Positions 37,895 through 46,209 of a stretch of 64,000 bases of DNA are shown piece by piece (within the stretch, counting starts at the first letter, position 1; each line of letters opens with the position of its first letter). The stretch spans positions 2,418,001 to 2,482,000 of the forward strand of contig NZ_AQFT02000001.1 of assembly GCF_000364225.2 (NCBI RefSeq), read 5' to 3'. The DNA comes from Eubacterium plexicaudatum ASF492 (GTDB lineage: Bacteria > Bacillota > Clostridia > Lachnospirales > Lachnospiraceae). The position numbers and the translations under genes are program-made. Below the pieces are notes generated by a model. It did not search any database, was not told where the DNA came from, and saw only the letters and a list, made by a program, of their open reading frames with translations.

Positions 37895-38947
37895 TTATAT
37901 TTCTTCAGAAATTTCTTTGTTGTAATCCTCCGCATATTCTGTCATACTCTCAAAATGCTTTGGACAAATTCCCACTTTTTCATATTCTGCAAGATACTTA
38001 TTCAGAGCCTGATTGAATACATCCACATTCTCTTCCAGATTTTTGGGGTTAAATTTATCCATAATTTCAAAGCCATCCACTGCGATACATTCTGCAATCT
38101 CATAGAACATCCACTGTAAAGACAATAAATTCATAAAGGAAGAATACACATCGTTTCTGCCCGCCGCCTCGGCCATTTTGTTTTTCCAGTTAGAATACAT
38201 TTCCTCATACGTTCCACGCAGGTTTTCTGCAGAAGGGGGTTCCCTTTTCTTCAGAACCTGCAGATACCCGTCTGTCAAAACGAAAATTTCCGTCAGTTCT
38301 GCCCGTATCTCTTCCACTGTCTCTGCCTGAATGACGGCAAGAATCCTGGTTTCAGGATCATAAGGAAGTCCAAGCTGTTTCAGCTCATCCAAAGCCCTTT
38401 TTGTTCCTTTTCTGAAATACTGACCGTTATATAACATGACAGCATTTTCTATAAACTCAATAGCCGCTCCAGCGCAGCTTCTGGCTTTTGATAAAGATTG
38501 TGCGAGATATACCTCTGCAAGCATCTTTTTTGCATCGCTGTACGCCTGGTCTGCCTTCTCATATCGTTTATCCGATGCAAGCAGTTCTGTTGCCTTTCTT
38601 CTAATCTCATCCAGCCTTTTCAATGCGCTTTTATCTTTGCAATAGACTATCATCGAGTCGAACAGCCTGGATAAATGTGCGTGGCCACACTGCGCATCAT
38701 TTTCAAGCATATCCCAGCTGGTACAGTAAAGGTCATATCCTATATCAACATCATCTATAATAAAACCATCGGCCAGAACCTGTCCGTTTTCGTCATTAAT
38801 CAAAATCATCAAATCAAGGTCGGATTTTCCGTACTCATCTCCGGTAGCAACCGAACCATACACACCAATCAGGGCCAGAGAATCAGGGCACAAAGCATCC
38901 GCTTTTTTTATGACAGCGTCTATCATTGTTTCATTCCTATCATTCAT
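37895..38947 (-). CDS. nucleotidyltransferase-domain protein
   Basis: A 350-residue protein. The N-terminal polymerase-beta-like domain has the GS-X10-DXD core in GVYGSVATGDEYGKSDLDLM and a further acidic residue in DDVDIGYDL. The rest is helical, of the kind seen in aminoglycoside nucleotidyltransferases. The ATG at 38947 is chosen because GGGAGG lies seven bases upstream. It could modify an antibiotic or another small molecule; a specific drug cannot be claimed. Confidence 0.75.
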   Translation of the reverse strand: MNDRNETMIDAVIKKADALCPDSLALIGVYGSVATGDEYGKSDLDLMILINDENGQVLADGFIIDDVDIGYDLYCTSWDMLENDAQCGHAHLSRLFDSMIVYCKDKSALKRLDEIRRKATELLASDKRYEKADQAYSDAKKMLAEVYLAQSLSKARSCAGAAIEFIENAVMLYNGQYFRKGTKRALDELKQLGLPYDPETRILAVIQAETVEEIRAELTEIFVLTDGYLQVLKKREPPSAENLRGTYEEMYSNWKNKMAEAAGRNDVYSSFMNLLSLQWMFYEIAECIAVDGFEIMDKFNPKNLEENVDVFNQALNKYLAEYEKVGICPKHFESMTEYAEDYNKEISEEI

Positions 38948-38984
38948 TCCATATCCTCCCGATACAAATCCCGATTCCAATTCT

Positions 38985-39221
38985 TCACTTTTTCTGCTTT
39001 AACTTTCTCCAAAGGAACAACTTTATGATAATGGCTATTATCAAAGGAACAATCGTAAATATGCTATAATACAAAATGCCTGTGTACCATGGTGCCGATT
39101 GCATATCATATAACTCAGGACGTGTCCTGTAATCCAGACATACATAGATTACATGCCCTGCAAAAGCTCCAATCAATGAACTGATCAGTATATTCAAAAT
39201 TCCGTTCAGCTTCTTTAACAT
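38985..39221 (-). CDS. small two-span membrane protein
   Basis: A 78-residue protein starting MLKKLNGILNILISSLIGAF, with two membrane segments and a basic tail (LFLWRKLKQKK). Upstream in-frame codons exist, but the hydrophobic start fits better. It lies 37 bases before the nucleotidyltransferase start. Family unknown. Confidence 0.45.
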   Translation of the reverse strand: MLKKLNGILNILISSLIGAFAGHVIYVCLDYRTRPELYDMQSAPWYTGILYYSIFTIVPLIIAIIIKLFLWRKLKQKK

Positions 39222-39353
39222 AGAACAAGCGTCAACTGAAAAGATTCTTTTCCGCTTTTCTGCACATATTCCCACAAAGCGTTGTATTTACTCATTGCCA
39301 TTCTCCTCTCTAATGATTACAAAAATTCAGAACTTTCTGAATTTATGTCCCGC

Positions 39354-39940
39354 TTACAGAACCTGAAAAAACACGGTTACGAACATGATGATTCCTACCA
39401 CAATGGCTGCTATGCCAAAGAAACAGCTTCTCCTGTTTCCATTTTTTCCATCGACAATCCAAAGCAAACCGCGCAGTATAAGTATTAATCCTACAAAAAT
39501 CGGAATAAATTTATGAACAGCCTCTGTCATTCCTTTTTCCCTTTTCCTTCCTGCCCTCTTTTTTCTTAAAACATAAACGACAATATTAATGATACATAAC
39601 AGCACAAAAAGGCCCTAAAGTTAATCCAAATATCTCGGTATGCAGTCTTTGCCAAAGGTTCCCGCAATCCGCTAAACCAAACATACGCGAACGCCAGCAG
39701 CTGAGAGGGAATATAGGCAATCAAATATCTGAGAACCAAAGGCTTAACAGGCAGATTGGTACATAGCTCAAATGCCGCTATCCCAATCAGGAGGATCATA
39801 GCCCTGTCTAATTCATGCCAGTTACCGCTTGGATCTTCATTAATACCATTACAAAGGTACAAAACGCTGTTCAACAATGTTATTACTGTATATATAACCG
39901 AGTAAATCGATACGATACGAATCCACTTTTTCTTATTCAT
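39354..39940 (-). pseudogene. multi-span membrane protein, frameshifted
   Basis: The start MNKKKWIRIVSIYSVIYTVI follows GGAGAAG. Four hydrophobic segments follow, including the conserved-looking AYRDIWINFRAF. At 39606-39610 one base appears missing; restoring it gives FRAFFVLLCIINIVVYVLRK. The frame then runs on without a stop into a segment with two more spans, possibly a second small gene beginning at MTEAVHKF. It resembles the DUF6608 type. Function unknown. Confidence 0.5.
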
Positions 39941-40086
39941 TTTCTTCTCCAATCTAAACAATCCAAACGGCCGGAGCCATTCCAACCGTTTACCTCCACC
40001 TAATACGAATACCATTTGTGACTGCGCTTTCTTAATGTCAGCGTTCCTCACCGCAGATATATCCCCATTTTACTGGTAATCAGGCA

Positions 40087-40109
40087 CCCTGGCAGCTTCG
40101 CTGCCAGGG
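40087..40109. terminator. GC-rich hairpin between gene groups
   Basis: CCCTGGCAG and its perfect complement surround a 5-base CTTCG loop. It lies just after the gene at 40148 on the minus strand. A T-rich stretch follows on the plus strand, so it may act in that direction. Confidence 0.5.
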
Positions 40110-40147
40110 ATTATCTTTTATCATTCAAAACAACCCGATGACAGCAT

Positions 40148-40651
40148 CTATACTGAAACAGAAATATTTATACCAGATTCCGATTTCGAGGCTTCCCCGG
40201 TTTTCGTATAGGTTACAGGTTCCATCTTAATAGCATCCGCTGTCTCTTCCACAGGGATGCCGTTGTCTGCACCAGTCTGAACCGAATCGGTCTTCCCGTC
40301 CAATGCGGCCTTCCCATTTTCGCTGATGCTGACGGTATCCGTATCCCCATTCCGGCTTTCCGCTATCCTCTTTTCCAGCTCCTCGCGCTCTTCCTTGCGC
40401 TTCCTGATGGCATTTTCCTGCTCCGTCTTCGCTTTTTCCCTCGCTTCCTTTGCATCCTCCTCCATTCCTTTTTCGGCTTTCTTCTGATAATCCTCCGCTT
40501 TATCTGCAAATTCACCGACATATCCCATTGCCCGTTCCATAACGGCTGTATCACCTCTCCGCTCTGCGTCTTTATAGACGCGGAAAGGCGTATTCAGTAA
40601 CTTCATATTCATACTTGCCCCTGCAAGGCCTTCCATTGTTTTCGTATGCAT
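40148..40651 (-). CDS. charged helical protein of unknown function
   Basis: A 167-residue, very charged, soluble-looking protein. The middle third is a Lys/Glu-rich coiled coil (about residues 50-105) and the C-terminal third is low complexity and acidic. It starts MHTKTMEGLAGASMNMKLLN behind GGAGGG. It lies next to a second coiled-coil gene (40870) and an AgrC/LytTR pair, suggesting coordinated control. No signal peptide; family not recognised. Confidence 0.6.
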   Translation of the reverse strand: MHTKTMEGLAGASMNMKLLNTPFRVYKDAERRGDTAVMERAMGYVGEFADKAEDYQKKAEKGMEEDAKEAREKAKTEQENAIRKRKEEREELEKRIAESRNGDTDTVSISENGKAALDGKTDSVQTGADNGIPVEETADAIKMEPVTYTKTGEASKSESGINISVSV

Positions 40652-40703
40652 AAAAAGTCCCTCCTTTGAATTCTTCCTGCCACAATCCTTTTTAAGAAAT
40701 TCA

Positions 40704-40765
40704 TACAATAGAATCTACGCTTCGCGAGTCTTCTACAATAAAATCTAAAAGAAGATTTTATTGTA
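40704..40765. repeat. REP-like palindromic repeat
   Basis: TACAATAAAATCT and its exact complement form a 13-base stem across 6 bases, preceded by a related unit ACAATAGAATCTACGCTTCG. These resemble the three units at 53679-53800. They lie upstream of the gene at 40148. They could be dispersed palindromic repeats or a regulatory hairpin. Confidence 0.6.
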
Positions 40766-40795
40766 ATGTATTGTCATGAATGATGCTGCCATTTC

Positions 40796-40841
40796 AAAAA
40801 TACCGGAAAACAGTGCGCATTTGCCACCATCTCCCGGTATT
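40796..40841 (-). terminator. terminator of the coiled-coil gene at 40870
   Basis: On the minus strand AATACCGG pairs with CCGGTATT and is followed by a T-run, 29 bases after the stop of the gene at 40870. Confidence 0.7.
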
Positions 40842-40869
40842 GATACCACACTAAAAATCCAAATCTCTT

Positions 40870-41471
40870 TTATTCTGATACAGAAGCATTCTGCCGCCTG
40901 TAGGTATCATTGTCTTTCTGGCTTAACTCGTTTTCTACCTGCGCCAGCTTTTTCTCCAATTCCCGGATTTTCTTTTCATCTCCGGAAACTGACTGGATCT
41001 GCTGTTCCAACTGTTGCTTTTTCTCTTTCAGTTTCTTGATTTCCCTGTCAACCTTATCGGTATTCGCGACACATTTCTCCGCCGGCTTTCCCTGGCTGTC
41101 CCCGCTTACCTTCGGCCCTTTTCCATCTTCGCCTTCCCCGGAACGGTCATCCTTTCCATCTGCATGGTCAGCTTTCGGGTCATCAAAAAGATTTTCCGGT
41201 TGCCGTTCTCGTCCTGGCCTACCCGGTACAGTCCCGTAGGCTTTTTTCCCGACTTTTCACTGCTGATGTATTCGTCCTGTGGTTCGGACAGCCTGTGGGA
41301 TTTTTTCTCCTCTGCAGCTTTCTCTGCTTCCTTTGCTTTTTCCGCCCTCTCTGCGGCCTGTTTTTCCTTCACCCTTTCTGCATAGTCGGTTCTGGAATGT
41401 TCATAGTTTCCATTCATTTCCTTGGTTCTGCCAAACGGCATAAAGGTATCCTTTAGGACCTGCATTGCCAT
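40870..41471 (-). pseudogene. second charged coiled-coil protein, frameshifted
   Basis: The start MAMQVLKDTFMPFGRTKEMN follows GGAGG. The first 95 residues include an Ala/Glu/Lys coiled coil (AAERAEKAKEAEKAAEEKKS) and GLYRVGQDENGNRK. At 41192-41195 one base is missing; restored, the frame continues with NLFDDPKADHADGKDD and a long coiled coil (KLKEKKQQLEQQIQSVSGDE) to 40870. It is about 200 residues when corrected. No membrane segment. It resembles the neighbour at 40148 in composition only. Confidence 0.6.
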
Positions 41472-41561
41472 AAGCATGTTCCTCCTTCAATTTGATATTG
41501 TCAGGCAGTCGCCCTTACAGACAGCTTCCTTTTTCTTTTTTCGGCTGTAGAAAGTAATGCG

Positions 41562-42889
41562 TTAATCCATTTGCTGTGGGATACCTTCTGGGTGCTGTGA
41601 AAGGATCAGCAGCACATGGAGGACAAATTTATTCCCCTGTGCCTCTATACTCATGGCACCGCCATATTTTTCAGCCACCTTCTTTACGTTTGACAGGCCT
41701 GTCCCTTTTTTGAACGCGCCTTTCCCATGGAAGCTGTTTTCTATTTCCATCATAAGGAAATCTCCCTGGATACGCCCGGACACATGGATATATTTTTCCA
41801 TACCGGCATCCAACCTTTTTACTGCCTGAATCGCATTGTCCAGTGCATTTGACAGGATAATGCAGATATCAATGTCTCGCAGACTGCAGGGATATGGCAG
41901 AAGGAGGGAACAGTCTACATTGATCCCCATGCTTTTGGCAATCCCCAGCTTGTTTCCCACCAAAATATCCACTACCGGGTTATTGGTACTGCAGGGGAAT
42001 GACATTTTCTCCGCCATATCATCCATATCTTCCATATAGCTTACCGCTTCTTCCAGTTTCCCGCTCTGCAGAAGATTTTTCACCACTGCGATGTGGTTTT
42101 TGATGTCATGGCGGAACGACTTTGTTTCATCGTAACGGGTCTTCGCTTCCTCCACATACCGGTTCAGGGAATACTCTTCCTGTTCCAGCAGTGAAATTTC
42201 AGTGCTGAGGCGGAAATTCTGCTGTAGCTTCTTATAAGAGAACAGAATGCAGAATAGGCTTAAAAGTCCCAAAAGATGCATTGCGAGCAGCTGCCAGTGG
42301 CTGAGCAGATACTCGAAAGATCCGTCCTCACCAAAGACCACATACTGGTAATCAAATGAAAGCGTATTAATGTACTCACTCATAATAAAGATCATCAGGA
42401 TCGGAATGAAAACCAGAAACATTTGCTGCATTTCCGATGCGGTATAGCCGGAAAAATAGCGATACACCATATAATAGCAAACCCCTGTCAGCAAAAGTGA
42501 CACAGCCTCACTGGCCAGCATGGCCGCAATACCGACCGTATCATAGAAAAATATGGCAGCCATGTGTATAACAGGCCTATCAGAGATTTCACAATCCCAT
42601 AGCAGAGCAGCATAATTTCAGTTGTCAGGGCTGCATACAGAAGGGAAGACTTAAAATCCGCATGGCAGACCAGAATCCCACATACCGTAAGAAGAAATAC
42701 CATCGCCACGAAGCCGGTCACCGTGCCAACTGAAAGAAAGCGGGTGACAATCACCGCACATACTCCAAACAGGAAATAAAACGGGAGCAAAAGTTTCTTT
42801 TTCAGGATTTTTGCCAGAAAATAAAACTGAAAGGTCCCCTCAATGAGGCCTATCACATATATATTGAAAAAATCTAAATACTCAGCCAT
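41562..42889 (-). pseudogene. AgrC-like sensor kinase (GHKL type), frameshifted
   Basis: The N-terminal ~200 residues have six or so membrane helices, followed by SFRHDIKNHIAVVKNLLQSG (phospho-accepting His), a GHKL ATPase with ILSNALDNAIQA and KGTGLSNVKKV, and a short tail. This is the architecture of AgrC-type peptide-sensing kinases, about 440 residues. The frame breaks near 42560 in the membrane part by one missing base. It follows the LytTR gene. No agrB or agrD gene is visible in the window. Confidence 0.75.
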
Positions 42890-42915
42890 GTTACCAGCCC
42901 CCATATCTAAAATTC

Positions 42916-43620
42916 TCAAATGTTCTTCATATACTGCAGAACAACGCCGGAGAACTCCTTGCTCCGCAGCCGTGATACGGGAATCTCTTTGCCATTATCC
43001 ATACAGGCCGTCCCGTTTTTATAGCCTTTTAAATGTTTCATATTGATAAGATAGCTCCTGTGGCACCGGTAAAAACGGTTATCCAGCTTTGTTTCCAGAT
43101 TTTCAATCCGTTCATAATAATCAACAACCTCGCCGGAAGCCAGGTTCAGATATATTTTCCGGTCTATAATCTCACAGAAGACAATCTCATCCTTTGGGAT
43201 GATGCGCCCCTCATATCCCTTTTGCACCAGCAGGCTGTCTTCGCTGGCATTCTGCATGGAAGCGTAAAGGCGGTCCATCGTCTTTTCAAACTGTTTTTTA
43301 TCCACCGGCTTGACCAGATAATCGTAGGCCTGTACCTCAAAAGACTGGAACACCATCTCTTTCAGTACCGTAATAAAGACTAAAAAGCCCCGGAACTTAT
43401 CCGCCCTGAGTCTCCTTGCCGTCTCCATGCCGTCCATGTCCTTCATCTGGATATCCAGAAACAGGATGTCGATCTGCCCATTGTAGTTCAGCAGCTCTTC
43501 GCCGCTGGAAAACATACGGAGGCTGATCTCCCGGTTCTTTTTACGAAAGAAATCAGAGACCATTGACCTTATATGCTCAGACATATGTTTTTCATCATCA
43601 CAGATTGCAATACGGATCAA
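42916..43620 (-). CDS. LytTR-family response regulator (AgrA-like)
   Basis: A 234-residue regulator. The receiver has ICDDE, the phospho-acceptor Asp in IDILFLDIQMKDMDG and YLVKPVD. The C-terminal LytTR DNA-binding domain shows VFCEIIDRKIYLNL, FYRCHRSYLINMKHL and IPVSRLRSKEF. It starts at TTG behind GAGGAGG. It partners the AgrC-like kinase immediately downstream and may control the coiled-coil genes that follow. Confidence 0.87.
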   Translation of the reverse strand: MIRIAICDDEKHMSEHIRSMVSDFFRKKNREISLRMFSSGEELLNYNGQIDILFLDIQMKDMDGMETARRLRADKFRGFLVFITVLKEMVFQSFEVQAYDYLVKPVDKKQFEKTMDRLYASMQNASEDSLLVQKGYEGRIIPKDEIVFCEIIDRKIYLNLASGEVVDYYERIENLETKLDNRFYRCHRSYLINMKHLKGYKNGTACMDNGKEIPVSRLRSKEFSGVVLQYMKNI

Positions 43621-43683
43621 TGCGCCACCTCCTCGTCATTATATCATGCAAGCATGTTGACTCACTTGCGCTCATGATATCGC

Positions 43684-43712
43684 CAGCGGCAAAAGATATA
43701 CTTTTGCCGCTG
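43684..43712. repeat. 12-bp-arm perfect hairpin after the permease array
   Basis: CAGCGGCAAAAG and its exact complement flank ATATA, about 120 bases downstream of the last permease stop. It is a probable transcription end or mRNA-stabilising structure, although no T-run follows. Confidence 0.55.
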
Positions 43713-43830
43713 CCATAGACAGACATTTTATTATAGCCTGTCGGAAACGCCAAAACAATTTGATTGCTGTGAAATGTTTATCTGTTGCTGTGAAATGCTG
43801 AATAAAAACCGATCAATCCCTCCATCGGAA

Positions 43831-46206
43831 TCACTCCATCGCCCGCATCTGATCTATCAGAGATTGCTTTTTCTGCCTGCGAACCATCCAGACAGACAGG
43901 ATTGCCTCCATGCCAAACAGCACAAGGAGGAACAGCCCCATTTGCAGGAATGGGAACTGATATGGGACAACTGTACCGGCAAAGGATTTTTTACTGACTT
44001 CCGCACAGACTGCTACGGAAAGCGGCAGCCCCAGGATCAGGACTGTAAGCGCCGCAAAAAATGCATAGCACATCCCCTCAATGATATTCATCCGGCATAG
44101 CTGCTTCCCGGTCAGGCCAATGGAACGCAGAATACTGTTCTCCTTTTTTCTGGACATCTGGTTGGAAAGCGTCGTATTGATCAGGTTGACAACGCCGAAC
44201 AGGAAGATCAGCCAGGAAAGGGCCTGCAGGCTTCCAAAAATAATGCTGCTCTGTATTTTCTCATATTCGATATGTGCGTCTATCGTATCCATTCCAAGAT
44301 TGCTGCGGCCTGATATCAACTCCTTAAGCCTGCTTTCCACAAATTCTGCTTTTCCGGAATCATTCACAATACTCCAGGAATAGTCAAAGCTTTCGATTTC
44401 AGGATGTATCTCGCGAAACAACTCCTCCGGCGCGAACAGGGCCGCCGAATCCATGGCAAGCGCACCATGTCCGTTTGCTGCCTTCGACGCATCGAACAGT
44501 CCGGATATGGTAACTTTCACAGTTTCCTGACCCAGGGTCAGCTCAATAGTGGCCCCAACATCCATATCGGCATGGTGCTTTTGATAACCCGTACTCAAAA
44601 GGATGCTGTGGGTATCTGCCGGCATGGCGCCGGATACCAGAGCAGCCTCTACATCCATGCGGTTTGAGTCCGTCAGCATGTCGCACATACCGGCCTCAGC
44701 GCTTTCGGAAGTTCTAAATTTGCTGTGCAGAGACCGGCGGGTGACCAGCACATCTGTCACCCCGTCCACAGAAAGGATCTCCTGCCTTAAGTTTTCATCC
44801 AGCGGATTGCCTGCAGCCATAATCTCTTCCTCCGGCTGCTCGGAAGACAGATATATCTTTATATCCCCGTCCGGGAAAAACAGCCTTGCAGCCTGCTCTG
44901 GCGACCGAGTCAGGACCATGGAAGACACCACCAGAAGAAGGATCCCGCCCAGGCTTAGAGACACTGCAATACTCACTGACTTTTTGCGGTCACGCCCAAA
45001 ATTTGCCAATCCCATGGATACGGGACTAAGTTTCCGGTGTTTCTTTCTGTTGTGTACCTTTTCCTGACCTGCCAAAAAACGCATTGCCTCCAGCGGTGAA
45101 ATGTTGGCAGCTATTTTGACCGGTCTGTGAACCGAGACAGATACCATGACCCAACAGACCACCACGGTCAGAAGTACAGCTATCCCATAATACCCCCCAT
45201 GGAAACCTTTTGGAAACAGGAGCAGGCCGCCGCCCAGCAGGATGCCAATCAGGATCCCAATGCCGCCCAGCCGATCGCTCTCCTTTTTCACAATGCGCCG
45301 AATCTGTTTCGGTGTTGCGCCGATGGTACGGAGCTGTCCATAGCTTTGTATTTTGTCGTTCACAGAAATACGGAATATACTCTGGATGACTACATATCCG
45401 CCGGCAAGCACGAGGGCGGATATACCGAAAATGGTTACAAAGTCAATAGACTTTGAATTAGAAGCAAAATAATTGCTGTTCATCCCTACATGCGCAGAGC
45501 CAAACTGTGCGGCAATCTCCCGGCAGTGGGCAGCCATGGCCTCCTGGTCAAACTGCCTGTCATTTTTGAAATGCACATAGGCACGGTATCCTGCAGGGTC
45601 AAATCCGGCCCACTGTGTTAAGGCCTCTTTAGAAACAGCAATGGCACATAGATTCGCTTCCTTTTCTCCCACATTAGACAGGATTCCGATCACGGTATAG
45701 TCGCCATGAAAGCTCTCGGTATCCAACCGAACCGTCTCACCGATTTTGGCATTGGAACCGTAAGCGGAGAGAAAATATTCACTGACAGCGACTTCATTCG
45801 CCTGTGTCGGGAGTTCTCCTTTTATAAGCTCCATCTGGCTGCGGGCAATATACATCATGTCGCTGTCGCAGTACACATAGGAGGCGTTGTATCCCTGCAT
45901 GGAATACTCCTGCCCCAGCAGATAGTATTCGCCCACACGGGCAAACTCCGGCAGCTCTTTCAGGACCGCCACATGGTCCGCCTCCGCGCCGGTGAAGACC
46001 GCCTCATAGGTATCAGCCACCTGATTACGCTGGATCTGTGCAACTGAGACGGATATGACCGCTGACAGGCAAACCAGGAACGCCGCCAGAGCGACGGCGA
46101 CCACCACCATCAGGTTCCGGCGTTTCTCGCTGGCAAGGCTCCGCTTCGCCAGTTTCTTCACAATGGCGCCGGTGTCATTTTCAAAAGGCCATGTCATGTC
46201 CTCCAC
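43831..46206 (-). CDS. FtsX-type permease, third of three in tandem
   Basis: A 791-residue permease with two FtsX domains. The N-terminus MTWPFENDTGAIVKKLAKRS is shared with its two neighbours. Then come a membrane helix, a ~200-residue outside domain, a helix group with SYGQLRTIGATPKQIRRIVK, a second outside domain and a terminal group with NTTLSNQMSRKKENSILRSI. It resembles BceB/MacB permeases of Clostridia. The ribosome binding site AGGAGGTGGAGG is strong. It starts 3 bases after the second permease and would use the ATPase at 51018. Confidence 0.88.
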   Translation of the reverse strand: MEDMTWPFENDTGAIVKKLAKRSLASEKRRNLMVVVAVALAAFLVCLSAVISVSVAQIQRNQVADTYEAVFTGAEADHVAVLKELPEFARVGEYYLLGQEYSMQGYNASYVYCDSDMMYIARSQMELIKGELPTQANEVAVSEYFLSAYGSNAKIGETVRLDTESFHGDYTVIGILSNVGEKEANLCAIAVSKEALTQWAGFDPAGYRAYVHFKNDRQFDQEAMAAHCREIAAQFGSAHVGMNSNYFASNSKSIDFVTIFGISALVLAGGYVVIQSIFRISVNDKIQSYGQLRTIGATPKQIRRIVKKESDRLGGIGILIGILLGGGLLLFPKGFHGGYYGIAVLLTVVVCWVMVSVSVHRPVKIAANISPLEAMRFLAGQEKVHNRKKHRKLSPVSMGLANFGRDRKKSVSIAVSLSLGGILLLVVSSMVLTRSPEQAARLFFPDGDIKIYLSSEQPEEEIMAAGNPLDENLRQEILSVDGVTDVLVTRRSLHSKFRTSESAEAGMCDMLTDSNRMDVEAALVSGAMPADTHSILLSTGYQKHHADMDVGATIELTLGQETVKVTISGLFDASKAANGHGALAMDSAALFAPEELFREIHPEIESFDYSWSIVNDSGKAEFVESRLKELISGRSNLGMDTIDAHIEYEKIQSSIIFGSLQALSWLIFLFGVVNLINTTLSNQMSRKKENSILRSIGLTGKQLCRMNIIEGMCYAFFAALTVLILGLPLSVAVCAEVSKKSFAGTVVPYQFPFLQMGLFLLVLFGMEAILSVWMVRRQKKQSLIDQMRAME

Positions 46207-46209
46207 CTC

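Noticed and set aside
37895..38947. Naming the nucleotidyltransferase as a specific aminoglycoside-resistance gene
   Set aside because: Only the general NTase core is recognisable; nothing in the sequence fixes the substrate.
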